Source: an uncultured Bacilli bacterium (lineage in GTDB: Bacteria > Bacillota_I > Bacilli_A > RF39 > UBA660). Taken from it: a stretch of 33,351 nt of DNA. Within the stretch, counting starts at the first letter, position 1. Each line of letters starts with the position of its first letter. The position numbers and the translations under genes were made by a program. The notes below the pieces were generated by a model. The model saw only the letters and a list, made by a program, of their open reading frames with translations, did not search any database and was not told the origin of the DNA. The stretch spans positions 1-33,351 of the forward strand of contig CANQXW010000010.1 of assembly GCA_947627925.1 (NCBI GenBank), written 5' to 3'. Below are positions 9,801 through 16,973 of the stretch, one piece after another.

Positions 9801-9891
9801 GATTTCCCCTAAAAAAATTACAGTTTATTTATATAGTATAATCAATAAAGAATTAGAAGAAATCACTTTAAAAGAAAAAGTTGGTGAGTGA
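6796..9891 (+). CDS. addA: ATP-dependent helicase/nuclease subunit A
   Basis: SAGAGSGKTAVLTERVLEKL Walker A, DEYQDTN, RLLYVALTRAKEK, C-terminal IVDYKLKN nuclease motif. SD taggaggtgaag before ATGATG at 6796/6799 (ORF track starts at GTG 6790). Confidence 0.93.
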   Translation: MMPKWTKEQLKAIKEKGKNIIVSAGAGSGKTAVLTERVLEKLKDGIKINELLILTFTNAAAGEMKERIRDKISKESSLQDNLSLLESAYITTFDSYTLSLVKKYNDILNVSSNIQIIEGSIISILKEEFMEEVFQELYEENNSRFQNFLDVFTIKNDQNIKSSLLKIYEKLTLILDLDNFLDTYIDTYLNKDKINNYILEYTNILKSKIAEIEPNLLFIENIEPDYASILGETLQRLLASTSYNEIKESLNITIPRRPNNSEEIKEYKDNIDNILKDLKKELRFQDEDEIRESLILTKEYLEVMIDIFKRFNLKLNNYKKSQDLYEFNDISLMAIKLLKDNQMIREEVKNSFKEICIDEYQDTNDLQEEFISLIQNNNVYMVGDIKQSIYGFRNANPQIFKEKYDEYKEGIKGIKIDLLDNFRSREEVVMAINEIFSLIMDSTIGGADYKKEHLMRFGNKVYTENKEEDNNLTILNYPKSTEYKNNEIEAFIIGRDILNKINNHFKVVDKKTNTLRDACYDDFCIIMDRGTDFSLYKKIFEYLNIPLSIYEDKVLTKEVDVKLINNLIGLIIKIREDNFDTDFKYYFMSVGRSYLFSYSDTYLFEIMKNENFKETTLYKKADEVSLKISSLTSYDVLKLIINDFHFYENMIKVGEVKERIIRLDNLLNMAKNLSNMGYTLKMFQEFISKTIKSKNEIKYPEPKEDGCSVKIMNIHKSKGLEFSLCYFSGFYKEFNLEEIKDKFTFDKSYGFIVPFFKEGVDDTILFSLLKNKYLLESISEKIRLLYVALTRAKEKIMIVCPLEVKEKVSGIVDDAVRRKYNSFLSIMNSIAKMLDDYIVNVDLAKLNLSKKYLFEKEIALKIPQDKRKITYEEIMIPNKIISKERASKKEVGLRESQDLKKLSYGRSIHKVLEMTDFLKIDKNNSYYDMINSLVRKLNITNDTKIYKEYEFMYREKDVNYQGIIDLLLEYPEEIKIVDYKLKNITDESYLEQLQIYYNYVRLISPKKITVYLYSIINKELEEITLKEKVGE

Positions 9892-9946
9892 TATTTGACA
9901 AAAATTGGTAAATAAACTATAATCATAAAACAAAAGAGGGATACAT

Positions 9947-10486
9947 ATGAAAAAGAAGATAAATAAATACAATGGGATTAAATTAATCGTGGCAGCTTCA
10001 GCACTTACTATTCTAAGTACAATGACTGAAGCTATCGTTCATCCCAAAAGAGAATCGGAAAACCTAAGGGAAAAGAGCATTTATATTCCTGAGGGAGTTA
10101 ATTTAGATGCTTATGATTATGCTTATCAAAACAATAAAAATGTGGTCAAATTAGGCGAAGATTATTATGAATGGGATCCTTTAAGAAACCATCAAATATC
10201 TGTTTTTAAAACTAACGATGGAACTTATAAATATATTCCTGAAGAAGGGGATGTTGTGGCTTTTAATATGAAGACTAGCTTACCGGAATCAGTATCTTTA
10301 GATGAACTTACGTTATTAACATTAGAAGAAAAATACGAAGTTTTATCAAGCTTGCCTGAAGGTGGCCAATTTGTTTATGAGCCAACAAGTGGAAGAATAG
10401 TTTATCAATATTATGATTCTAATGCTAATGAATTTGTTTTGTACGAAATAAAAGAAACATCAAAAGAAAATAAACTGCTCAACTGA
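9947..10486 (+). CDS. Hypothetical secreted protein
   Basis: N-terminal basic/hydrophobic signal-like segment; SD caaaagaggg upstream. Confidence 0.55.
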   Translation: MKKKINKYNGIKLIVAASALTILSTMTEAIVHPKRESENLREKSIYIPEGVNLDAYDYAYQNNKNVVKLGEDYYEWDPLRNHQISVFKTNDGTYKYIPEEGDVVAFNMKTSLPESVSLDELTLLTLEEKYEVLSSLPEGGQFVYEPTSGRIVYQYYDSNANEFVLYEIKETSKENKLLN

Positions 10487-10500
10487 ACAGTTTATTTTTT
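10470..10500. terminator. Bidirectional terminator between convergent genes
   Basis: aaactgctcaactgaacagtttattttttg; stem AAACTG/CAGTTT with T-run on plus, overlapping both CDS ends. Confidence 0.55.
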
Positions 10501-11865
10501 GCCTAAAAGTTTTAATCCGACTTCATTTACAGGACCCGCTCCAATCGTAATAACTAAATCGTCTTTTTCTAAGTGTTCTTGTAAATAAGTAACGATTTTA
10601 TCAAAAGTAGGAATATAAATAACATGGGAATTATCTTTTTTAATTAAATCAACTAAATCACTTTCATGAACATTGTAAATATTAGTTTCTCTGGCGGGAT
10701 AGATAGGGGCAATAATCACATTATCAAAGTTTTTTAAAACCTCGGCAAATTCTTCTAGATGTTCTTTAGTTCTAGAAAAAGTATGGGATTGGAAGATAGC
10801 CCAATTTTGATGACATTTAATATTTTGGGCTGATTTTAAAGTTGAATTAATTTCAGTTGGATGGTGGGCATAATCATCATATACTAAGATATTGTCTTGG
10901 TAGGTTCCCAGTAATTCAAATCTTCTTTCCACCCCATGATAAGTATTTAAACCTTTAGTTATAGCTTCTTTATCTAGGTTGTGTAAAAGGCAGATAGCAC
11001 TAGCGGCCAAGGCATTATAAACATTGTGCATTCCTAAAACATTTAAATGTAAGGATAGATATAGTTTATCTTTATAATAAATATCAAATAGCGGATGGCC
11101 CAATTCATCAAAAGTGATGTTTTCCGCCTTTAAATCACTTTTATTATGAATACCATAAGTAAGAGTATGAACATTAGAAGGGATATCGATACTCATCGTA
11201 TTTTCATCATCACGATTTAAAACTAAATTTCCTTTTTCTGGTAAAAGATGCGCATATTTAGAAAAAGATGCTTTAATATTATCTAAATTATGAAAATAAT
11301 CTAAATGGTCATCATCAATATTTAAAATAACTTCACTTGTTGGAAAGAAAGATAAGAAACTATCTTTATATTCACAAGCTTCCATAATAAAGTAGTCTTT
11401 ATCGCCCACGTAATAATTGGCTTTTATCTTTGGCAAGATGGCTCCGATTTGAATAGTGGGGTTTTTCTCACTTTCCAAAAAGCAAGTAGCAATCATGCCG
11501 GTGGTTGTTGATTTTCCGTGGGTTCCCGAAATACAAATGACATGGTTATATTCTTTGGTTAAAAGGCCTAGGAAAACCCCTCGTTCATACATTTCTTTAT
11601 GCATTTCTTTGGCCCTTACTAATTCGGGATCATTAGCGGAAATGGCGGCGGTATATACAACTATATCGGCTTCATTAACTAGATCAGGATTACTACCAAT
11701 TGTCACTTTGATACCTTTTTCTTGAAGCATTAAAACATTTTCATTTTGGTTAGCATCAGAACCAGTAATAGTAGAACCATGAGAATAAAGAATCATGGCA
11801 ATACCACTCATGGAAATACCGCCAATCCCTATAAAATGGATTTTTTTATCTTTAAACATACACAT
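10492..11865 (-). CDS. murC: UDP-N-acetylmuramate--L-alanine ligase
   Basis: HFIGIGGISMSGIA N-terminus, ISGTHGKSTTTGM P-loop, DDYAHHPTEI motif. Confidence 0.95.
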   Translation of the reverse strand: MCMFKDKKIHFIGIGGISMSGIAMILYSHGSTITGSDANQNENVLMLQEKGIKVTIGSNPDLVNEADIVVYTAAISANDPELVRAKEMHKEMYERGVFLGLLTKEYNHVICISGTHGKSTTTGMIATCFLESEKNPTIQIGAILPKIKANYYVGDKDYFIMEACEYKDSFLSFFPTSEVILNIDDDHLDYFHNLDNIKASFSKYAHLLPEKGNLVLNRDDENTMSIDIPSNVHTLTYGIHNKSDLKAENITFDELGHPLFDIYYKDKLYLSLHLNVLGMHNVYNALAASAICLLHNLDKEAITKGLNTYHGVERRFELLGTYQDNILVYDDYAHHPTEINSTLKSAQNIKCHQNWAIFQSHTFSRTKEHLEEFAEVLKNFDNVIIAPIYPARETNIYNVHESDLVDLIKKDNSHVIYIPTFDKIVTYLQEHLEKDDLVITIGAGPVNEVGLKLLGKK

Positions 11866-12036
11866 CTTCCTTTGTATAAATATATTATAATATTGTTTAA
11901 ATTATCTGGCAATAAAGAAGAAGAAAAATATATTAAAAAAATAAAAAGTTTGCTTGACAAAATTTGCACTGTAAATCGAACAAAAAAATTTTTAAAAATG
12001 GTTTTTAAAATGAATGACGGTAGAATCTAATAAGAA

Positions 12037-12114
12037 ATGTTTTTTTTATCGAAAATTTTCATTTTTTAAAATTGTTCGATTGACAATTTTAAAATTTTTT
12101 CTGAAAAAAACATT
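12037..12114. repeat. Large AT-rich imperfect inverted repeat upstream of the nrdD promoter
   Basis: aatgttttttt...aaaattgt (12037-12076) pairs with acaattttaaaa...aaaaaaacatt (12083-12114); core TTTTAAAATTGT / ACAATTTTAAAA is exact. Confidence 0.65.
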
Positions 12115-12142
12115 GCTAAAAGTTTAGAGTGATGAGTATAAT
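12113..12142 (+). promoter_or_regulatory. Candidate nrdD promoter
   Basis: TTGCTA (12113-12118) - 18 bp - TATAAT (12137-12142). Confidence 0.5.
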
Positions 12143-12168
12143 AGTCTTATAAATGGGAGAGGTAAAAA

Positions 12169-14445
12169 ATGATAAAGGACGCAGTAGAAAATGATTTGAT
12201 TGTTGTTAAGAGAAGTGGCCAAAGAGTGCCTTTCAATGGGACAAAAATCGCTTTAGCCATTAAAAAAGGCTATGATAGTGTTTATCCTGAATACGACGAA
12301 AAAATTGTTAACAAAATTTATGAAAAAGTTTTAAAAACAATTGAAAAGGAATATACCGATAGAAAAACAATTGGTATTGAAGAAGTTCAAGACATAATTG
12401 AAAAAGAACTTCAAAAAACAGACGAAGCTGTCTATAGATCTTTCTCTGAATATAGGGAAAGAAGAGCGGCTTCCAGAGAAGTGTTTGCTGTTAAACAACA
12501 ACACAAATTTGTTAAAGCTATTGAATCTTTAGGATTAAAAAGTTCGAAAGAAGAAAATTCCAAAAGAGAAAATGCCAATATTGATGGCGATGGACCAATG
12601 GGAACCATGCTTCATTTTGGCTCAACTGTTTCCAGAGAATTTGCGAAAGCTTATCTAATGGATGCGAAATATGCTAGAGCTCATGATGAAGGAGCCATTC
12701 ATATTCACGATTTAGATTTCTGGGCTATGGGAACTACAACTTGTAACCAAATTGACTTAGATAAATTATTTAAAAATGGTTTTTCCACTGGACATGGTTT
12801 TTTAAGAACTCCAAACGATATTATGAGTTATACCGCTCTAGCGGCCATTTGTATTCAAGCCAATCAAAATGATCAACATGGTGGTCAAAGTATTCCAATG
12901 TTTGATTACTATATGGCGCCAGGAGTTAAGAAAACATTTAAAAAGCAATTAAAACAAATGCTTTATGATTATTTAGATTTAGAAGGTTTTCTTGGCGAAA
13001 TTGATTTTGATAAAATAGCAGACGCTATAAGTAATCTTGACTCTATTGAAATAAATCCGCAAGAAATATTTAAAGATTATATAACTAGTGAAAGATTAGA
13101 AGAAATATTTACCAAAGCTTATGATAAAGCTCTAGCTAAAACTGATAGAATTACTTTCCAAGCCATGGAAGCATTTATTCATAATTTAAATACCATGCAT
13201 TCAAGAGCCGGAGCTCAAGTACCATTTTCATCTGTTAACTTTGGTACAGATACATCTCCAGAAGGAAGAATGGTTATTAAAAATTTCTTACTAGCTACTG
13301 ATGAAGGTTTAGGACATGGCGAAACACCAATCTTCCCAATATCAATATTCAAATTAAAAGAGGGTATTAGTTATAATAAAGAAGATCCTAACTATGATTT
13401 ATTTAAATTAGCTTGTAAGGTATCAGCCAAAAGATTATTTCCGAACTTCTCCTTCTTAGATTCATCTTTTAATAAACCATATTTAAAAGGTAATGATCCA
13501 AAGACGGAAGTAGGGTATATGGGTTGCCGGACTAGAGTAATTGGTAACGTGGCTTATCCGGATAAAGAAGTCACACCCGGAAGAGGTAACTTATCATTTA
13601 CCACCATTAATCTTCCGAGAATCGGAATAAAACATGGTATAGTTGATGGTACTAGAACTAAGGCGGACATGAAGGGGTTCTATGAAGAACTTGATGAGTT
13701 ACTAGATTTATGTAAAAGTCAATTACTCCAAAGATTTGATGTTCAATGTAGTAAAAGTGTTAATAATTTTAAATTCTTATTAGGAGCTCACGTTTGGCTA
13801 GATTCTGAAAAATTAGAACCAGGTCAAAAAATAAGAAAAGTTTTAAAACATGGTACCTTATCAATTGGCTTTATTGGTTTGGCTGAATGTTTGAAAGCCT
13901 TAATTGGTGAACATCATGGCGAATCTGAAAAAGCCCAAAAGTTAGGTTTAGAAATTGTTAAACACATGCGGGATAAATGTGATGAATATAGTAAAGAAAT
14001 GAAATTAAACTTTACTTGTCTTGCTACTCCAGCTGAAGGATTAAGTGGTCGTTTCGTAGGAATTGACCGTTCAATATATGGCAAAATTAAAGGCGTAACA
14101 GATAGAGAATATTATACTAACTCATTCCATGTTCCAGTTTATTATCATACAACTATTCAACATAAGTTAGAGGTGGAAGGAAAATATCATCGTCTAACTA
14201 ATGCGGGTCATATTTCTTATATTGAAATAGATGGCGATACGGCTAATAATGTCGAAGCATTTGAAAAGATAATTCGAATTATGCATGATTGTGATATTGG
14301 GTATGGTGCTGTTAACCATCCAGTAGATCGTGATCCAGTTTGTGGTTATGTAGGGGTTATTGGTAATGTATGTCCTAAATGTGGACGCAAAAATTTTGAA
14401 GGTGTCCCATTAGAAACAATAACAAATCTTAATTGTGATTGCTAA
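12169..14445 (+). CDS. nrdD: Anaerobic (class III) ribonucleoside-triphosphate reductase, catalytic part
   Basis: N-terminal ATP-cone (VVKRSGQRVPFNGTKIALAIKKGY), DGDGPMGTMLHFGSTVSREFAKAYL, Zn-site cysteines near the C-terminus (VCGYVGVIGNVCPKCG...CDC). Confidence 0.93.
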   Translation: MIKDAVENDLIVVKRSGQRVPFNGTKIALAIKKGYDSVYPEYDEKIVNKIYEKVLKTIEKEYTDRKTIGIEEVQDIIEKELQKTDEAVYRSFSEYRERRAASREVFAVKQQHKFVKAIESLGLKSSKEENSKRENANIDGDGPMGTMLHFGSTVSREFAKAYLMDAKYARAHDEGAIHIHDLDFWAMGTTTCNQIDLDKLFKNGFSTGHGFLRTPNDIMSYTALAAICIQANQNDQHGGQSIPMFDYYMAPGVKKTFKKQLKQMLYDYLDLEGFLGEIDFDKIADAISNLDSIEINPQEIFKDYITSERLEEIFTKAYDKALAKTDRITFQAMEAFIHNLNTMHSRAGAQVPFSSVNFGTDTSPEGRMVIKNFLLATDEGLGHGETPIFPISIFKLKEGISYNKEDPNYDLFKLACKVSAKRLFPNFSFLDSSFNKPYLKGNDPKTEVGYMGCRTRVIGNVAYPDKEVTPGRGNLSFTTINLPRIGIKHGIVDGTRTKADMKGFYEELDELLDLCKSQLLQRFDVQCSKSVNNFKFLLGAHVWLDSEKLEPGQKIRKVLKHGTLSIGFIGLAECLKALIGEHHGESEKAQKLGLEIVKHMRDKCDEYSKEMKLNFTCLATPAEGLSGRFVGIDRSIYGKIKGVTDREYYTNSFHVPVYYHTTIQHKLEVEGKYHRLTNAGHISYIEIDGDTANNVEAFEKIIRIMHDCDIGYGAVNHPVDRDPVCGYVGVIGNVCPKCGRKNFEGVPLETITNLNCDC

Positions 14446-14470
14446 AGTAAAAAAAGGAGGTAATATATTT

Positions 14471-14674
14471 ATGGAAGCACAAGCAAAAAGAGTAAAAACT
14501 GTAGGGGAAGGCGTTGGATTCGAAAGAATCAGAAGAATAACAGGTTATTTAGTAGGAACAACAGAAAGATTTAACAATGCTAAGAAAGCCGAAGAACAAG
14601 ACAGAGTAAAACATACTGGTCTTAATGTTCATGAATTAAAACAAGCGCAAGATTCTACTCCTGATGCTGCATAA
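14471..14674 (+). CDS. Stand-alone NrdD glycyl-radical domain
   Basis: SD aaaaggaggtaatatattt before ATG 14471; FERIRRITGYLVGTTERFNNAKKAEEQDRVKH matches the NrdD C-terminal glycyl-radical segment. ORF track starts further upstream at GTG 14435. Confidence 0.8.
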   Translation: MEAQAKRVKTVGEGVGFERIRRITGYLVGTTERFNNAKKAEEQDRVKHTGLNVHELKQAQDSTPDAA

Positions 14675-14677
14675 TTA

Positions 14678-15232
14678 ATGACTATTAGATTAGCGGCACC
14701 ACTTCAAAGTGATAGTGTCGTTGATGGCTTTGGTGTAAGGACAGTTATTTGGACTCAAGGTTGCTCGCATAACTGTCCTTTTTGTCAAAATCCCCAAACT
14801 CATGATTTTACAGGAGGAGCAGAATTTACGGTTCAAGAGATATGCGAAGAGTTAAAAAATCTCCAAAACCAAGATGGTATAACTTTAAGTGGAGGAGACC
14901 CTTTATATCAAATTGAACCCGTCTTAGAAATTGTTAAATTTGCGAAAAGTATTAATTTAAATGTTTGGTGTTATACAGGATTTACTTATGAACAAGTATT
15001 GGAAATGAGTAAAAAAAATCCTTTGTATCGAGAATTTTTAGATTATATTGATGTTTTAGTTGATGGACTATTTATTAATGATTTAAAAGATTTAAATTTA
15101 TTATTTAGAGGTTCCAGTAATCAAAGATTAATTGATGTTCCTAAAACTTTAAAAGAAAATAAAATAGTTTTAATTCCCGAAAGTGATGGAATTATGGAAA
15201 CTTTTAAAAAGAAAGAGAAGACTTATATTTAG
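14678..15232 (+). CDS. nrdG: Anaerobic RNR activating protein (radical SAM)
   Basis: TQGCSHNCPFCQNPQTHDF (CxxxCxxC), GGDPLYQ. Confidence 0.92.
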   Translation: MTIRLAAPLQSDSVVDGFGVRTVIWTQGCSHNCPFCQNPQTHDFTGGAEFTVQEICEELKNLQNQDGITLSGGDPLYQIEPVLEIVKFAKSINLNVWCYTGFTYEQVLEMSKKNPLYREFLDYIDVLVDGLFINDLKDLNLLFRGSSNQRLIDVPKTLKENKIVLIPESDGIMETFKKKEKTYI

Positions 15233-15280
15233 GTCTTTTTTAATGTATAATTATTTTAGGTAATCTTGATATTAAAGTGC

Positions 15281-15427
15281 AGGTATGGTAAGATCGGCAG
15301 CAATTACTATGCGTGGAATGTGAATAGTAACGGGTCTGTGAACTGGAACAACAATTTGACCAATACGAATGCGGTTCGTCCAGCCTTCTATAACTTGAAT
15401 GAAAGTATGGTTAAGGTTATACTTTAG
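15281..15427 (+). pseudogene. Fragment homologous to the 3' part of ORF 909..2174; AAY-rich, template-repeat-like
   Basis: Conceptual translation RYGKIGSNYYAWNVNSNGSVNWNNNLTNTNAVRPAFYNLNESMVKVIL*; shares GCGTGG and ATGCGGTTCGTCCAG-C/T-CTTCTAT-like anchors with 2019-2091; no start codon/ORF assigned. Confidence 0.6.
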
Positions 15428-15471
15428 GGAAGATAGAAGACAAAGATTATCTAGGATATATATCCAAAATA

Positions 15472-15524
15472 AAAACAGAGATGGTATTCTTTACGAAGAA
15501 GCCTATTAACTCTGTTATTTTTTT
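15472..15524 (+). terminator. Candidate rho-independent terminator
   Basis: aaacagag ... ctctgttatttttttg with inner complementary segments. Confidence 0.6.
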
Positions 15525-15574
15525 GTCGAAAATTGTCAAAAAAATAGAAGTTTTGACAACGTTTGTCGAAAGTG

Positions 15575-15627
15575 TTGCAATAAGAAAAAATATCGGTAAA
15601 ATAGAGACCTCGAAAGCGAGGTGAACT
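15575..15627 (+). promoter_or_regulatory. Promoter and SD-sequestering leader hairpin for the Rpn gene
   Basis: TTGCAA (15575-15580) - 16 bp - TAAAAT (15597-15602); ACCTCG-AAAG-CGAGGT hairpin (15607-15622) includes the GAGGT SD just before ATG 15628. Confidence 0.6.
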
Positions 15628-16473
15628 ATGAGCACAGTCGAGAAGAAATATTATACCTTGAAGTATGACCGAGTATTCAAATCAGTCATTGTGGATAATA
15701 ATGACTATACGATTATGAATAATATCTTGTCTGATATATTAGAAAGAGAAGTTAAAGTAAAAAGATATTATAATACAGAATTAAAAAGTCAAAATAAAAA
15801 GACTAAAGAAAATAGATTAGATGTAGTCTTAGAAACAACTGACGGAACATTTATCAATTTAGAAATGAATAGTAATTATGATAAATCGATAAAGATTAGA
15901 AATTATATCTATTATTCAGGATTGTGTTCAGAATTATCACCAAAAGGAGAAAAGAAAGGGATAATAAAAGAAGTAATCCAGGTTAATTTAAACTTTAATG
16001 AAGGCAAAAATAAACCTTTAAAAGAAGAATACTATTTAAGAAATAGTAAGGGAGAAGAGTTAATAAAAAACTTTCATATAATAAATGTGAATATTGAAAG
16101 ATATAAGGATACGTGGTATGATAAAAACATAAGAGGAGATAGAAGACATATCTATCTAACAATGCTTGGATCAAATAAAGAAGAGATAGAGAGACTATCT
16201 AAAAAAGATAAGAAAATAAAAGAGGTGAGGAATAAGATGATAAGATTTAATGAAGACGGAACAATAACTAATGTATTAACACCAGAAGAAGATGAAGCAT
16301 TTGTCAGAGCTTTAAGAGAGCAAGAAGCATTTGATAATGGGCATGAGATAGGTGCTAAAGAAACTGCTAGAAAAAATGCCATTTCAATGTTGAAAGACAA
16401 AGTTCCTTTAAAAAAAGTGGCTCAATATACCAAATTAAGTATCAAAGAGTTAAAAAAATTAGTAGTTAAATAA
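15628..16473 (+). CDS. Rpn / PD-(D/E)XK nuclease family (transposase-like) protein
   Basis: YDRVFKSVIVDNN..., RLDVVLETTDGTFINLEMNSNYDKSIKIRNYIYYSGL, C-terminal helical tail, typical of PDDEXK_2-type Rpn proteins. Confidence 0.8.
   Translation: MSTVEKKYYTLKYDRVFKSVIVDNNDYTIMNNILSDILEREVKVKRYYNTELKSQNKKTKENRLDVVLETTDGTFINLEMNSNYDKSIKIRNYIYYSGLCSELSPKGEKKGIIKEVIQVNLNFNEGKNKPLKEEYYLRNSKGEELIKNFHIINVNIERYKDTWYDKNIRGDRRHIYLTMLGSNKEEIERLSKKDKKIKEVRNKMIRFNEDGTITNVLTPEEDEAFVRALREQEAFDNGHEIGAKETARKNAISMLKDKVPLKKVAQYTKLSIKELKKLVVK
16237..16473 (+). CDS. Candidate internal in-frame RpnS-like C-terminal product (78 aa)
   Basis: ATG 16237 in frame with 15628, preceded by agaggtgagg SD (16221-16230). Confidence 0.5.
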   Translation: MIRFNEDGTITNVLTPEEDEAFVRALREQEAFDNGHEIGAKETARKNAISMLKDKVPLKKVAQYTKLSIKELKKLVVK

Positions 16474-16502
16474 AAAGAAAGAATCAGGGGGTAAGAGATA
16501 TA

Positions 16503-16727
16503 ATGATAAGATTTAATGAAGACGGAACAATAACTAATGTATTAACACCAGAAGAAGATGAAGCATTTGTTAGAGCCTTAAGGGATGAAGAGGCGTATAA
16601 TAATGGAGCCAAAGAAAATGCTAGAAAAAATGCTATTTCTATGATAAAGAAAAATTATCCATTAAAAGATATTGCAGAAATAACTAAATTAAGTATCAAA
16701 GATTTAAAGAAATTAGTAGTTAAATAA
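16503..16727 (+). CDS. Stand-alone duplicate of the Rpn C-terminal region (74 aa)
   Basis: MIRFNEDGTITNVLTPEEDEAFVRALR... repeats the internal segment from 16237; near-identical nucleotides at both ends. Confidence 0.75.
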   Translation: MIRFNEDGTITNVLTPEEDEAFVRALRDEEAYNNGAKENARKNAISMIKKNYPLKDIAEITKLSIKDLKKLVVK

Positions 16728-16733
16728 AAAAGA

Positions 16734-16752
16734 AAGAAAAGATCTTTTTTAA
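16734..16752 (+). terminator. Candidate terminator
   Basis: aaaagatcttttttaat. Confidence 0.45.
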
Positions 16753-16900
16753 TCACCAAAAAATGTTTTTGGCATATAATATCAATGGCAATAATAGCCT
16801 TAAAAATAAGGAAAAATGACCAATTTTTAAAATAATGTCTAATCTAGTTAAAATCTTGTCTATTTGACATTAATTTACTTGAATATAGAGGTATGTTATG

Positions 16901-16949
16901 ATACAATATTTTTGCTTTAAAAAAATACAAGCAAGATATTGTATTTTTT
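16901..16949 (+). promoter_or_regulatory. Terminator-like hairpin in the leader of the giant ORF (possible attenuator), overlapping a TTGAAT-17-TACAAT promoter
   Basis: ATACAATATTTTTGCTT...AAGCAAGATATTGTAT followed by TTTTTT; SD agaggggg and ATG 16974 downstream. Confidence 0.5.
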
Positions 16950-16973
16950 CAAAGAAAAGAGGGGGAATTTTAA

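Noticed and set aside
11456-12030. Plus-strand ORFs opposite murC
   Set aside because: Shadow ORFs; murC is clearly the coding strand.
15281-15427. Claim that this is the cognate DGR template for 1992-2120
   Set aside because: Non-adenine mismatches and indels violate the A-only substitution rule, and no reverse transcriptase ORF is in the window; kept only as a template-like fragment.
16152-16400. Minus-strand 82-aa ORF within rpn
   Set aside because: Antisense shadow of the Rpn C-terminal coding region; no SD evidence.
15628-16727. Active transposon/insertion sequence
   Set aside because: The Rpn family is called transposase-like, but I see no terminal inverted repeats or target-site duplications flanking it.
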